In this document: piece after piece, positions 1-8,946 of the stretch
How positions within the stretch are numbered: the first letter of the stretch is position 1
How the letters are laid out: every line of letters starts with the position of its first letter
Origin: Azophilus sp965220425
GTDB lineage: Bacteria; Pseudomonadota; Gammaproteobacteria; Pseudomonadales; Azotimanducaceae
Direction of reading: 5' to 3'
NCBI GenBank assembly: GCA_965220425.1
Contig: OZ244830.1
Span: 4,526,001 to 4,590,000 of the forward strand
Length of the DNA stretch: 64,000 nt
The notes under the pieces: model-generated
The model's input: only the letters and a program-made list of their open reading frames with translations
The model's database searches: none
What the model was told of the DNA's origin: nothing
Program-made: the position numbers and the translations under genes

Positions 1-2417
1 TTGGCGAGCAGCAGGCCGCTCGCGGCGTCCGCGGCCGCGTTCAGCACCGAGCCGAGGGGCCGGCGCCCGTCGACGCGCAGCAGCTTCACCGGATGGGGGA
101 AGCCGGCGATGGCGGCCTGCACGGCGTCCGGCACGAAGCCGGGCCCGTGCAGCGCCAGCACCAGCTCGATGCGGGGGTAGCGCTGGCCGGCGACATTGGC
201 GAGCGCGTTCGCCAGTTGCCCCGGCCGGCGGGTCGCGAGCAGCACCGAGACGCGCGCGAGCGCCGGCGCCTCGGCGCCCGCCGCCGCGCACACCTGGCGG
301 GCCCGGGCGCGCAGCGAGTGGGTCCGCAGCGCGGCCCGGCGCGCGGCGATGCTGCGCGCCTCGCGGGCCGCCGCGCCGGCGCCCCGGAGGTCCGCCGTCA
401 TGAGCCCGTGCAGTTCCGCGCCGAGCAGCGCCGGCAGCGCGGGGTCGCGGTCGGCGAGCTGCACCGGCACGCCGCGGGCGGCAAGCCGGGCCAGCGTGCC
501 GGCCCGCGCGGCGGCGTCCGCGTGGAACGCGGCCACGTCCTCGAGGTGGTGGCAGCGCCGGAGCGCTTCGCGGTCCCCGGCATGCACCACGCGATGCGCG
601 CGCACCCCGGGCGGGAGCAGGCCGGGCGGCCCGAGCGCCGCGACGCGCGGTTCGACCTCGCGCACCCAGCCCATCGGGTTGTCGAACGCCGGGTCGAAGG
701 CCGGCACCGCGAGCGCGGGGGTCTCGCGGAGGACGGCGGCGGGCGCCGCCACGCCGGCGGCTTCCGCGGGGGTGTCGGCGAGAACGACGTCGACGTGCCG
801 GCCGTCGAGTTCGCGAGCGACCCGCGACGTCGCCGCGAACACGGCGCGGGCGCGGGCGCCGAGCACCGCGACCTCCGTCCCGAGCGGCGGATCGGCGCGC
901 CCGCCCGCGCGGGCCGCCGGCGCGTCCGGGGCCGCCGCTGCGACCCCGCCCTGGCGCAGCCACCAGCGCAGGCCGACGGCGAGCCAGCGCGCGAACCGCC
1001 AGCCGGTGCGGAACCCCCGCACGTGCCGCGCCTCCGCCCACACCCGCGCCGCCGCGGCATGGCCGCCCCGGGCGCGCCGCGCGGCCGGGAGCGCACGGCG
1101 CAGCGCCAGGCGCGCGGCCGGGATGCTGCGCATCGCGCCGTAGTCGGCGGCGCTGCCGCCCGCCCGCCGGGCGCGGTGCAGCGCCCACGCGCGCGTGACC
1201 GAAGCAGTCGCGCCGTCGCCGAGCGCGGCGGTCGCGGTGGCGGCGGCGCCGAGCCCCGCACGCAGCCCGCGCACCAGCCCGCGGCCCGGCACGGCGCCGG
1301 CGGGCAGGGCGATATGGAAGGGAGAGACCGGGAAGGCGTCGAGCGCGGCGCCGGCCGCCGAGACGCGCACCCGCGGGTCCGGCCCCAGGGCCTCCTGCAG
1401 CGCGCACCGGGCGTCCGGGTCCGCCGGCGCCTCGATCCAGACCACCAGGTCACCGTCCGGATCGGCGAGCAGCGCCTCGGCCGACTCGACGAGCCGGCCG
1501 GCCGGCGTATCGCCGGCCGCGATGGCGACGACGTGCCGCGGCACCGTGTAGCCGCGCCCCGGCGCCGCACGGCGAAAGCCCGGGTCCGCCACGAGGTGCG
1601 CGAGCTTCGCGCGCTGCAGTCGCTGGTCCCGTTCCTTCCCGGCCCGGCCCTCGCTCCAGCGCCCCTGGTGCCAGCCGCGGGCGTCGCGCGCCGGCACCAG
1701 CAGCCCGCCCCGCATCTGCGCCCGGAAGCCGAACTCGGTGTCCTCGCCGCCGTAACGGGCGAAGGACTCGTCGAAGCCGCCGACCTCCTCGAAGAACCCC
1801 CTGGAGATGCCGAGATTGTGGCCGGTCACGGCCCGGAACGCATCGTCGCGCTCCGCGGCGAGGTCGTCGGTCCGCGCCATGTGCCGCTCCAGCCACGGCG
1901 CATCGAAGGGCCGCCCGGCGAACAGTTCCGCGAGCGGCCCCGGCCGGCCGCGGACCGCCGCGGCGTCCAACCCCTCGACCGACACGAACGGACAGAAGCC
2001 GAGCGTCAGCGCATCCGAGACCGCGTGGTGCCAGCGGGCGTGGGCCGCGAGCAGCCCGGCCTCCGCGATCACGTCACCGTCGAGGAACACGAGGATGTCG
2101 TGCGACGCCGCGCGCGCCCCGGCGTTGCGCGCCCGCGCCAGCCCGAACCCGCGCCGCTCCTGGCGCACGACGCGCACGGCAAGCGCCGTCGCGGCGGGGA
2201 TGCGCAGCGGCAGGCGGGAACCGTCGTCGACGACGACCACCTCGAACAACGCGCGCGGATAGTGCTGGCCCTCGAGCCCCGCGAGGGTGAGCGCCAGCGC
2301 CGCCGGCGCCTCGAAGCAGGGCACGACGACGCTGACCGGCAGGGCGGGCCTGAACGCCGCGGGCGCCGGCACCGCGGCCCGGCGCCAGTCGTTGCCGCGC
2401 ACGGCGGCCGGCCTCAC
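1..2417 (-). CDS. Two-domain GT2 glycosyltransferase (C-terminus beyond window)
   Basis: Probable sugar transferase of an extracellular polysaccharide pathway, using nucleotide-sugar donors at the cytoplasmic face. The GTG start at 2417 overlaps the stop of the upstream polymerase gene as GTGA, which fixes the start and implies translational coupling. 805 codons are visible. The first GT2 (GT-A) domain covers about residues 27-330: VSVVVPC near 30, VVVDDGS near 62, the metal-binding LDGD near 112, then GGFDE and GGEDTEFGFR near 213-222, as in GT2 enzymes with the ED acceptor motif. The middle (about 330-700) is less clear and may hold a degenerate GT-B-like region. A second GT2 domain starts near residue 722 (VSVLLATRRPGQ) and runs off the window edge. 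The codons are very GC-rich, like the neighbours. Donor and acceptor sugars cannot be predicted. Confidence 0.85.
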   Translation of the reverse strand, partial: MRPAAVRGNDWRRAAVPAPAAFRPALPVSVVVPCFEAPAALALTLAGLEGQHYPRALFEVVVVDDGSRLPLRIPAATALAVRVVRQERRGFGLARARNAGARAASHDILVFLDGDVIAEAGLLAAHARWHHAVSDALTLGFCPFVSVEGLDAAAVRGRPGPLAELFAGRPFDAPWLERHMARTDDLAAERDDAFRAVTGHNLGISRGFFEEVGGFDESFARYGGEDTEFGFRAQMRGGLLVPARDARGWHQGRWSEGRAGKERDQRLQRAKLAHLVADPGFRRAAPGRGYTVPRHVVAIAAGDTPAGRLVESAEALLADPDGDLVVWIEAPADPDARCALQEALGPDPRVRVSAAGAALDAFPVSPFHIALPAGAVPGRGLVRGLRAGLGAAATATAALGDGATASVTRAWALHRARRAGGSAADYGAMRSIPAARLALRRALPAARRARGGHAAAARVWAEARHVRGFRTGWRFARWLAVGLRWWLRQGGVAAAAPDAPAARAGGRADPPLGTEVAVLGARARAVFAATSRVARELDGRHVDVVLADTPAEAAGVAAPAAVLRETPALAVPAFDPAFDNPMGWVREVEPRVAALGPPGLLPPGVRAHRVVHAGDREALRRCHHLEDVAAFHADAAARAGTLARLAARGVPVQLADRDPALPALLGAELHGLMTADLRGAGAAAREARSIAARRAALRTHSLRARARQVCAAAGAEAPALARVSVLLATRRPGQLANALANVAGQRYPRIELVLALHGPGFVPDAVQAAIAGFPHPVKLLRVDGRRPLGSVLNAAADAASGLLLA

Positions 2418-4693
2418 CGGCGCACCTCCGCCGCGCCCTCCCGGCCGTCCCCGCCCGCCGCCGGCGCGGGCGCCGGCCACTCGGCCCAGGCGCTGCACTG
2501 GCGGGCGTGGCGGCAGGCCCTGACGCGGTAGGGCCGCTGGCGGGGCGCCGGACCCCCGGCCAGGACGAACGACGTGCGCGCCGGGTCGTAGACGTGCAGC
2601 ACGGGGCGCCAGAAGCCGGCCCGGCGGGACTCCTCCACGGCGAGGTATCCCGCGCCCGCGGGCCACCGCCAGCGCAGCTCGTGGCCGCCGTCGTCGCGGC
2701 GGCCCGATGCGAGGCCGTCCGGCGGGCGCAGCGCGACCGGGAACACCGCGCGGTTGGGAGCGAGCGCCCGCGCGCGTTCGAGGAAGCGCCGCGCCGGCGC
2801 CGCGTACTCCGGATCGGTGGCGGCGGCGGCATGGTACATCCGCGCCAGGCTCTGCTGGATGCGCCAGCTCCGCGGTTCCGAGCGCACCACCTCCGCGGCC
2901 TCGCGGGACGCGCGGTCGATGAGTTCCCGGGCGCCGGGGCCGTCCTCGGCCCGGAGCCGCGGCCAGTGATGGCCGACCGTGTTGAACAGCGCCCACCGCC
3001 ACGTGTTGGCGAGCGGCCGGAAGTCCTCGATGCCGCTCGTCAGGCCGTTCCAGGGTTCCCGCGTCGCCGACATGTGCCGTACGTCCGCGGCGGCGCGAAT
3101 CGCTTGATGCAACGCCACCCCGCCGAGCGCGAGCGCGACGGCCGCCGCTCCGAGCGCGAGCCGTGCGCACCGTGCTCCCGACAGCGCCGCACACCACGCC
3201 GACACCCGCGCCGGCAGCCGGGGACGGCGTGACTCCGCGAAGGCCCGCGTCTCCAGCCCCACGGCGCAGCCGAGCAGCACGATGGTCTGCAGCGAGCCCG
3301 CGGGCGTGTCGAACAGGAACTGGCTCTGCGCCAGGACGCCCGCCAGCGCCCCGCCGGCGCCCAGCGCGAGCGCGCGCTCCCTGGCCTGCATCCCGCGCGC
3401 GGCCCGCCACACGGCCAGCAACGCCACCGACCACAGCCCGAGATACGCCGCGACACCCGCCGCCCCGGTGGTCGCGGCGACCTCGACCAGCTTGCCGTGG
3501 GCCTGGTCGTGCGGCTCCGTGACGGCCGCGTAGCCCGCCGCGAAGCGGCCGAAGACCGCGACGAAGTTCTCCGGCCCCCAGCCCAGCGCCGGGCGCGCCG
3601 CGAACCCCTCGAGACCCGCTTCCCAGGCGGCAAGCCGGCTCCGTACGCTGGGATGCTGGAGGTTCACGCCGGCCACGTAGCGCACGGCCGGATGATCGCT
3701 CCCCGGTAGCGGCATGCGGCCGGGATCGACGAAACCGACTCCGGCGCCGACGGCCGCTACCGCGAGCGCCGCCAACGCGCCCGCCGCGATCCGGCGCACG
3801 CGCCTTTTTTGCGCCAGGCAAGCGCTGGCCAGCGCGACGGACGCGGCGGCGGCGAACAGGCCCGCGAACCCGCCGACCGAACCCGCGAGCGTCAGCCCCC
3901 AGAGCAGGAGCGCCGCCGCCGCGGCCCAGGCGAGCCCGGCCAGCCATCGCGGCGCCGCACCCCCGTCGCGTGTCGCGGGCGCCTGGCGCTCCTGGCGCCG
4001 CCGGCCCGCGCCGGGGCGCCGCCCCCGAGCGCCCCGTCTCCGCCCCCGTGGCGCGGCGGGGGGCGTTGCGGTCCGGGCGGGGGGCAGCCAGGCCCACGCG
4101 GCGAGCCCCAGCGCGAGTACCAGGTTCGCGAGCATGTAGGCGCTCAGGTAGGTCGGATTGCCGAGCGGGCCGCCCATGCGCGGCAGGTGCTGCTCGGGCA
4201 ACGCGGCGTACCACGGGACATCCATTCCGTGGTGCCGGGCGACGACCAGGCCGGCCATCGCCGCCCCGGCGCCGGCGCTCGCCATCAGCAGCCGCCGCCA
4301 GGCCGCGCCGGTGCGCAGCATCGACGCCAGCACCACCGCAAGCGCCATCCAGTGCGCGCCGTCCACGACCCCCTGCATGCGCTCGTAGTTCGACCACAGA
4401 CTGCGTTGCGGGCTCACGCCGAAGCAGGCCGCGAGCAGCGACACCGCGAGGCCCGCGGCGAGCGCCACCAGCACCCAGGACCGCGGCGGGCGGTAGGCCG
4501 GGTTGGCGAGCGCCAGCACCGCCCACAGCGCAAACGCCACCTCGATCACCGAGCGCGACCACAGCGCCTTGCCGACCACGAAGGGGAAGATCGTCCCCGG
4601 CGAGACCACGAACGGGGTGAGCAGCACAAGGCCGACGCCGGCGAGGACGCCGAACCGCAACCCCGTCTCCCAGGCCGGCGCCCGCGCCGTCAC
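2414..4693 (-). CDS. O-antigen ligase / Wzy-type polymerase with C-terminal soluble extension
   Basis: Inner-membrane protein of the Wzy_C/O-antigen ligase family, 759 aa from the GTG at 4693. That codon overlaps the TGA of the upstream glycosyltransferase (GTGA); longer in-frame starts would run deep into that gene. About ten hydrophobic segments are visible. The family motif around GNPTYLSAY is near residue 176, and the periplasmic Wzy_C loop signature GWGPENF is near 369, followed by a DQAHGKLVEVA segment. Such proteins join lipid-linked glycans to each other or to an acceptor in the periplasm. Unusually, about 250 residues follow the last membrane segment: a helical, TPR-like stretch (about 560-650) and a terminal beta-rich part that resembles an FN3 domain and contains two Cys. 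Whether it acts as polymerase or ligase cannot be told from sequence. Confidence 0.85.
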   Translation of the reverse strand: MTARAPAWETGLRFGVLAGVGLVLLTPFVVSPGTIFPFVVGKALWSRSVIEVAFALWAVLALANPAYRPPRSWVLVALAAGLAVSLLAACFGVSPQRSLWSNYERMQGVVDGAHWMALAVVLASMLRTGAAWRRLLMASAGAGAAMAGLVVARHHGMDVPWYAALPEQHLPRMGGPLGNPTYLSAYMLANLVLALGLAAWAWLPPARTATPPAAPRGRRRGARGRRPGAGRRRQERQAPATRDGGAAPRWLAGLAWAAAAALLLWGLTLAGSVGGFAGLFAAAASVALASACLAQKRRVRRIAAGALAALAVAAVGAGVGFVDPGRMPLPGSDHPAVRYVAGVNLQHPSVRSRLAAWEAGLEGFAARPALGWGPENFVAVFGRFAAGYAAVTEPHDQAHGKLVEVAATTGAAGVAAYLGLWSVALLAVWRAARGMQARERALALGAGGALAGVLAQSQFLFDTPAGSLQTIVLLGCAVGLETRAFAESRRPRLPARVSAWCAALSGARCARLALGAAAVALALGGVALHQAIRAAADVRHMSATREPWNGLTSGIEDFRPLANTWRWALFNTVGHHWPRLRAEDGPGARELIDRASREAAEVVRSEPRSWRIQQSLARMYHAAAATDPEYAAPARRFLERARALAPNRAVFPVALRPPDGLASGRRDDGGHELRWRWPAGAGYLAVEESRRAGFWRPVLHVYDPARTSFVLAGGPAPRQRPYRVRACRHARQCSAWAEWPAPAPAAGGDGREGAAEVRR

Positions 4694-5775
4694 CGCCGTT
4701 GCCGCCTGCCACGGCGCGGCGGCCCCGCGAAGCACCCGGCCGCCCAGGCGAGATGGATGGTCGCCGCCACCACCGGCAGCAGCACCGCTTCGACGCAGCG
4801 CCGGCGCAGCCCGATCGCCGCGGCCGCGCCGGCGAGCAGGAGCCCGTACGCGGCGGGGCACAGCGCCGCGACGCCCATGAGCCACGTCCCGGTCCCCGCC
4901 TCGGCCGCGCTGGCCAGCCCCCCGGCCAGCGCGAGCCCGGCCGAGGCGGCCAGCGCCGCCAGCAACAGCGGCGGCGCCGCCTGGCGGAGCTTGAGCGAAC
5001 GGGGATGGCGACGGAGCACCACCCGTTTCCAGCGGCCGTAGTCGAAGTACTGCCGCGCCAGCGCCCGCAGGCTGCCGCGCGGCCGGTAGCCCACGACCAG
5101 CGCCGGGTCGAACCACACGGTTCCGCCGCGCGCCCTGAGCCGCCAGTTGAGCTCGTAGTCCTCGTTGCGCAGGAGGCTCTCGTCGAAGCCGCCCGCGGCG
5201 TCCACCGCCGCGCGCCGGAACACGCCCAGGAACACCGTATCGACCGGACCCTCGGCCCCGCCGATGCGGTAGCGGGCGTCGCCCGCGCCGAGCGGCGTGC
5301 TCGTCGCCAGGGCCACCGCCCGTTCGAAGAACGAGACACCGACCGGCTCGAGGCGCCCGCCCACATTCGCCGCCCCGGTGCGCGACAGCGTCGCGACCGC
5401 ACGGGTGAGATACGCCTCGGGCAGCACCGTGCGCGCGTCGACGCGCGCGATGACGGGATGGCGGGCCGCGTGCAGCGCGGCGTTCAATCCGCTGGCGATG
5501 TCGCGCCCGGGGTTGGGAATCAACCGCACGCCGGGAAAACGCCGACGCACGAGCGCGCCGGTCTCGGCGCCTTCCGAGCCGTCCGCGACGATCACCTCGA
5601 AGCCGCCGGCGTAGTCCTGGGCCAGCACCGACTCGAGCGCCCGCCCCAGCGTCGCCGCGGCGGCGCGCGCGGGGACGATCACCGAAACCGGCGGCGCCCG
5701 TTCAGACGGGGCAGCGTCGCGCACGGCAACCGCCGGCCGGCCCGCGGCGGATACGGCATGCATCGGGAAAGGCAC
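4690..5775 (-). CDS. ExoA-like GT2 glycosyltransferase with C-terminal membrane segments
   Basis: First visible gene of the polysaccharide operon, 361 aa from GTG 5775; ATG 5763 (residue 5) is an equally possible start. The GT2 domain has VSVIVPAR near residue 31, VIVADGSEG near 63, the donor-site region ARVDART near 115, and GGFDE with NEDYELNWR near 190-200. Two or three hydrophobic helices follow from about residue 265. This architecture and the NPGRDIASGLNAAL stretch resemble the succinoglycan glucosyltransferase ExoA. It would transfer a sugar to an undecaprenyl-linked intermediate. Its TGA overlaps the GTG of the polymerase gene. The sugar specificity is unknown, and the ExoA label is by similarity only. 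Confidence 0.85.
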   Translation of the reverse strand: MPFPMHAVSAAGRPAVAVRDAAPSERAPPVSVIVPARAAAATLGRALESVLAQDYAGGFEVIVADGSEGAETGALVRRRFPGVRLIPNPGRDIASGLNAALHAARHPVIARVDARTVLPEAYLTRAVATLSRTGAANVGGRLEPVGVSFFERAVALATSTPLGAGDARYRIGGAEGPVDTVFLGVFRRAAVDAAGGFDESLLRNEDYELNWRLRARGGTVWFDPALVVGYRPRGSLRALARQYFDYGRWKRVVLRRHPRSLKLRQAAPPLLLAALAASAGLALAGGLASAAEAGTGTWLMGVAALCPAAYGLLLAGAAAAIGLRRRCVEAVLLPVVAATIHLAWAAGCFAGPPRRGRRQRR

Positions 5776-6257
5776 GACAGCCGCGGCGTGGCGGGCGGCG
5801 GCCGTTCACGGGGCGATGGCGGCCGGCGCCGCTCCCGCCCCCGAGCCGCGGTCATGGCCCCGGCTCTCGATCGGACACACCGCTTCCAGGTCACTTCGCA
5901 CTGTTCGATACCATGCCGCGCGCTCCCGATCCGCGCCACGGAACTTCCGCGGCTCCATGGCCCACCGTTGCGCCGAGCGAATGATAGCGATATTCCAAGT
6001 AGCTGCAAGCGTTGACCTTTCCCGACGGAGGACAAACGCCGTTACGCAAGCGAACGTGCCCCGGTTGCCGGGCCGGACCGGTGCAACGGACCGGGAGGCC
6101 GGCGCGACTGCCCGTCCGCCGGCGCCGTTGCGCGCCGGGAGGCGTGCGTGCCGGGAGCGGGGCCGGGCGGCGCCCGGCGGCAACCGGGCCGCGGCAGGAA
6201 ACAGGGCGTTCGATCCCCTGGCCACACAGCCGCGGACGATCCTGTTCGAGAACCTGG

Positions 6258-6296
6258 CCCGCATATCTCACCAAGCCGCTTGTTGAGATATTCGGG
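6258..6296. repeat. Inverted repeat, contains 30-nt element shared with 43198-43227
   Basis: Imperfect 18-bp stem (6258-6275 with 6279-6296, two mismatches) around a 3-nt loop. Its first 30 nt (6258-6287) match the reverse complement of 43198-43227 at 29 of 30 positions. It looks like a small dispersed palindromic element in non-coding DNA. Confidence 0.6.
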
Positions 6297-6318
6297 CTGA
6301 TATGTTTTAACTTGCAAG

Positions 6319-6353
6319 CAACTGCGCCAGAAGGGTTTTTTCTGGCGCAGTTG
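6319..6353. terminator. Perfect 13-bp stem-loop, possible terminator
   Basis: 6319-6331 pairs perfectly with 6341-6353 around a 9-nt loop containing a run of T on the + strand. It lies downstream of the minus-strand gene ending at 6410. No U-run follows the stem on either strand, so it is not a classical intrinsic terminator. It may stabilise the 3' end of the mRNA or act in some other way. Confidence 0.4.
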
Positions 6354-6373
6354 TTGACGGAAACATCAGGCTT

Positions 6374-6405
6374 CATGTTTCGACTTGCGGGCAAGTTGAA
6401 ACATG
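6374..6405. terminator. 15-bp stem-loop next to stop codon, with alternative pairing
   Basis: 6374-6388 pairs with 6391-6405 around a 2-nt loop, with one G-U type mismatch, 4 nt from the stop codon at 6410. The half-site at 6375-6381 can instead pair with 6360-6366 (GAAACAT), so two hairpins exclude each other. Function is inferred only from position. Confidence 0.4.
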
Positions 6406-6409
6406 GGGT

Positions 6410-7228
6410 CTAGCTCCTCAGCGTGCCCAGCACTTCCTCCAACCCGGGGCGTTCGGCATCTTTCAGTTCCGCCATGCGGGCATAGATCTCTCCCGCCGCC
6501 GCGTGGAATCCGTCAGGCAGGCCCGCGGCCTCGAAGGACGCGGCAATTTCCAGCATCTCACCTACGAATCGCCAGGCTTTGGGCGCGGTGTTCGCGGCAG
6601 CGCGCTGCGAGCGCTCCCCCAGGCCGGGCTGAGACCGGGACCACTCCGCCAACAGGCCGGCGGTCACGCCCTCGCGTTCGGCGAGTGCTCTTATCGCCAG
6701 AATGAGCGCGCCGCTACCCTTGGTGTAGGCGGCGTAACACATCTTGAGCGCAGAGGCTTCGGCAATGCCCTCTCCAAGAACCACGGCCTCCACGCAACCG
6801 CCGCTGAACCAGGCCGCGACATCGCCGGCGCCCGCCCCCGATAGATACAGCCGGGTCGTGCCCCGGGAGCGGGCCGGCGGACCGACGATGCCGCCATCGA
6901 CGTATTCGGCGCCGGCGATCAGCGCCAGCCGCCTGGCCGTTGCCGGCGCGACGGCGTTGGCATCCGCGAAGATTCCGGGGAATCCTTCCGCGGCGACAGC
7001 ACGGGCCACCTCGACCGCTGCGTGTGGGGGACATACCGAGATGACGCCCTGCACCTCGGCCAGCAGGGACGACAGCGACTCATGGGGACGAAAACCGGAT
7101 GCCTGGGCGCGTCCCGCCGTCCCGGCGCTGCGCCCCGTGCGTAGCCAATGCACCGCATGCCCCGACTCGACCAGCGCCGCACCGATGGTGACGCCCATCT
7201 CCCCGGGATGGAGCAGGCCCAGGTTCAT
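6410..7228 (-). CDS. NAD(P)-binding 6-phosphogluconate-dehydrogenase-like protein with DUF1932
   Basis: 272-aa cytosolic oxidoreductase. The N-terminal Rossmann domain begins at residue 1 with a GLLHPGEMG nucleotide-binding turn, typical of the beta-hydroxyacid dehydrogenase/6PGDH superfamily. ISVCPPHAAVEVA (near 63) and the FADANAV segment (near 88) also fit. The C-terminal helical half contains the conserved KMCYAAYTKG stretch (near 162) found in DUF1932 proteins. Substrate unknown; relatives are annotated as imine reductases or hydroxyacid dehydrogenases. ATG start at 7228. It follows the M20 amidohydrolase gene on the same strand after 142 nt, so the two may share a transcript for amide or amino-acid breakdown; that link is inference. 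Confidence 0.8.
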   Translation of the reverse strand: MNLGLLHPGEMGVTIGAALVESGHAVHWLRTGRSAGTAGRAQASGFRPHESLSSLLAEVQGVISVCPPHAAVEVARAVAAEGFPGIFADANAVAPATARRLALIAGAEYVDGGIVGPPARSRGTTRLYLSGAGAGDVAAWFSGGCVEAVVLGEGIAEASALKMCYAAYTKGSGALILAIRALAEREGVTAGLLAEWSRSQPGLGERSQRAAANTAPKAWRFVGEMLEIAASFEAAGLPDGFHAAAGEIYARMAELKDAERPGLEEVLGTLRS

Positions 7229-7370
7229 GTCGGCCGGCCATAACGACGAGGCCCCGCCTCATGCCGGCGAAGGCGCCGCGGGAGTGCGCAATGCTTACGC
7301 ATGCATCACCGGCTTCCGGCAGTTGAACGATCGGGGCCGCAGGCGGGAACCGCGCGTGGGGCCCCATTCG

Positions 7371-8783
7371 TCACAAACGGTAGTCCAGCGGGGGATCCCG
7401 GTCGCCGAGCAGAGCCGAATACTCGAAATCCGTGCCGCGCCGTTGCTCCAGCTCACTCCAGGCGCGCTCGATCAGGGCCGGGTCCGAGTACAGGCCGGCC
7501 GCCGTCAGGGCCAGCAGCCTGGCCGCCAGCAGCATGCCCTTGTGGCCGATGCCGGTACCGCCCGCCGCCACTGCCTGCCAACTGTGCCCCGCCGTTCCCG
7601 GCACCCAGGTGGCCGTGCCGAATCCGGCTGTGGGAACGGCCCAGCTCACATCCCCTACGTCGGTCGAACCCATGCGCTGGCGGTATGCGTAAGGCTGCAC
7701 CCGCGCCTGGGATCCGAGTTCCAGCGCGGGCTCAATCAGCGTCTCGTAAACCGCTTCGGCAAAGGCTTGCTCCTCGGGGCTGTAGTCAAAACCGCCGAGC
7801 TTGCGCAGGTTGACATCCACCTGTTTCGCGAGAGCTTCGTTGGGCAGCACCGGATAGTTGCCGTGCATGACTTCGTATTCCATGCGCGTAGCCGTGCCCA
7901 GGGCGGCGGCTTCCGCGGCGTCGACCAGCCATTCGAACAACCGCTTGACGACCTCGGGGTCGGGATTGCGCACGTAGTAGTACACCTCCGCAAACTCAGG
8001 GACGATATTGGGCGCATCGCCGCCGTCGGTAATGACGTAGTGGATGCGCGAGTCCGAAGGCACATGCTCGCGCATCAGGTTCACCATGAAATTCATCGCC
8101 TCCACGCCGTCGAGCGCCGAGCGGCCCCGGTCCGGGGCCGAGGCGGCATGGGCGGCAATGCCGTGAAACCGGAAGCGGGCCGACTTGTTCGCGTTGCTGC
8201 TCGACGGCGAGGCGTCGTTGCGGTCGGAGGGATGCCAGTGCAACACCACGTCCACATCATCGAAGAGCCCCGCCCGGGTCATGTAGACCTTGCCCGAACC
8301 ACCCTCCTCCGCCGGCGTGCCGTATAGTCGGACCGTGCCTTCGACACCGGTTTCATCCAGCCACTCGGCGACGCTTGCCGCGGCCAGCACCGATGCCGCG
8401 CCGAACAGGTGGTGGCCGCAGGCATGGCCCGGCGCATCCTCGACCCGGGGTTGCCGATGCGGCACGGCAGCCTGCGAGAGCCCCGGCAAGGCATCGAACT
8501 CCGCCAGTATGCCGATAACGGGCTTGCCCGAGCCCCGGGCTGCTACAAAGGCCGTCGGGATGCCGGCCGCCTCCGTCGCCACTTCGAAACCCCGGTCCAT
8601 CAGGAAGTCCTGCAGGCGGCGCGTGCTTCGTTCTTCCAGGTAACCCATCTCGGCAAAGGCCCAGATATCGTCGGCGACCGCCACCGCCGCATGGCTGCTC
8701 TCCTTCACATAACTCAATACCGCCTCGTCCGCCGCCACGGCACTCGCCGCCAATGCCAGGACAAAACACGCCAGCTTTCTCAC
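7371..8783 (-). CDS. Exported M20-family amidohydrolase (AbgB-like)
   Basis: 470-aa metallo-amidohydrolase with a Sec signal peptide (hydrophobic residues 5-17, likely cleavage near AVAAD). The start is GTG 8783 with a GGAG sequence about 7 nt upstream. M20 motifs are complete: GHACGHH near 123 supplies metal ligands, PAEEGGSGK near 157 holds the catalytic Glu, and later His residues lie in HWHPSD, AHAA and GTAGHSWQ. Overall length and motif spacing resemble aminobenzoyl-glutamate utilisation protein B and related amide or peptide hydrolases. It would act in the periplasm or outside on an amide-linked small molecule. The actual substrate is unknown. Confidence 0.85.
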   Translation of the reverse strand: MRKLACFVLALAASAVAADEAVLSYVKESSHAAVAVADDIWAFAEMGYLEERSTRRLQDFLMDRGFEVATEAAGIPTAFVAARGSGKPVIGILAEFDALPGLSQAAVPHRQPRVEDAPGHACGHHLFGAASVLAAASVAEWLDETGVEGTVRLYGTPAEEGGSGKVYMTRAGLFDDVDVVLHWHPSDRNDASPSSSNANKSARFRFHGIAAHAASAPDRGRSALDGVEAMNFMVNLMREHVPSDSRIHYVITDGGDAPNIVPEFAEVYYYVRNPDPEVVKRLFEWLVDAAEAAALGTATRMEYEVMHGNYPVLPNEALAKQVDVNLRKLGGFDYSPEEQAFAEAVYETLIEPALELGSQARVQPYAYRQRMGSTDVGDVSWAVPTAGFGTATWVPGTAGHSWQAVAAGGTGIGHKGMLLAARLLALTAAGLYSDPALIERAWSELEQRRGTDFEYSALLGDRDPPLDYRL

Positions 8784-8946
8784 CCGCAGCCTCCGTCACC
8801 TGGTCAAGGAAGCGGCAAATATGGGCGCTCGGCGGAAGCGCGTCAAACGATACAAACCGTTACTTCCAAATGGCGCGCTACGCCGGTACCTGCGCAGACA
8901 TGATCACCCCCGGGGAGCTTCAGGCAGCGCGTCGCAAGGGCGGCCG

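Larger units (their letters stand above)
5776..6409. other. Intergenic region with stacked hairpins
   Basis: No convincing gene. Short open frames here on both strands lack recognisable motifs and overlap one another. The part near 5776-6250 probably holds the promoter of the polysaccharide operon, but I cannot place -35/-10 boxes. The part from 6258 to 6405 holds three consecutive inverted repeats, listed separately. Confidence 0.6.

Noticed and set aside
93..2531. Plus-strand frame of about 810 codons at the window start
   Set aside because: Arg/Gly/Ala-rich shadow of the glycosyltransferase, whose minus-strand frame carries clear GT2 motifs and a GTGA-coupled start.
6258..6353. Integron attC-like sites
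   Set aside because: The paired arms contain CAAC/GTTG-like ends, but the R'/R'' core spacing of attC is not present and no integrase is visible.
5806..6394. Several overlapping short frames on both strands
   Set aside because: They overlap each other and the hairpins, and are Arg/Pro/Ala-rich without recognisable family features.
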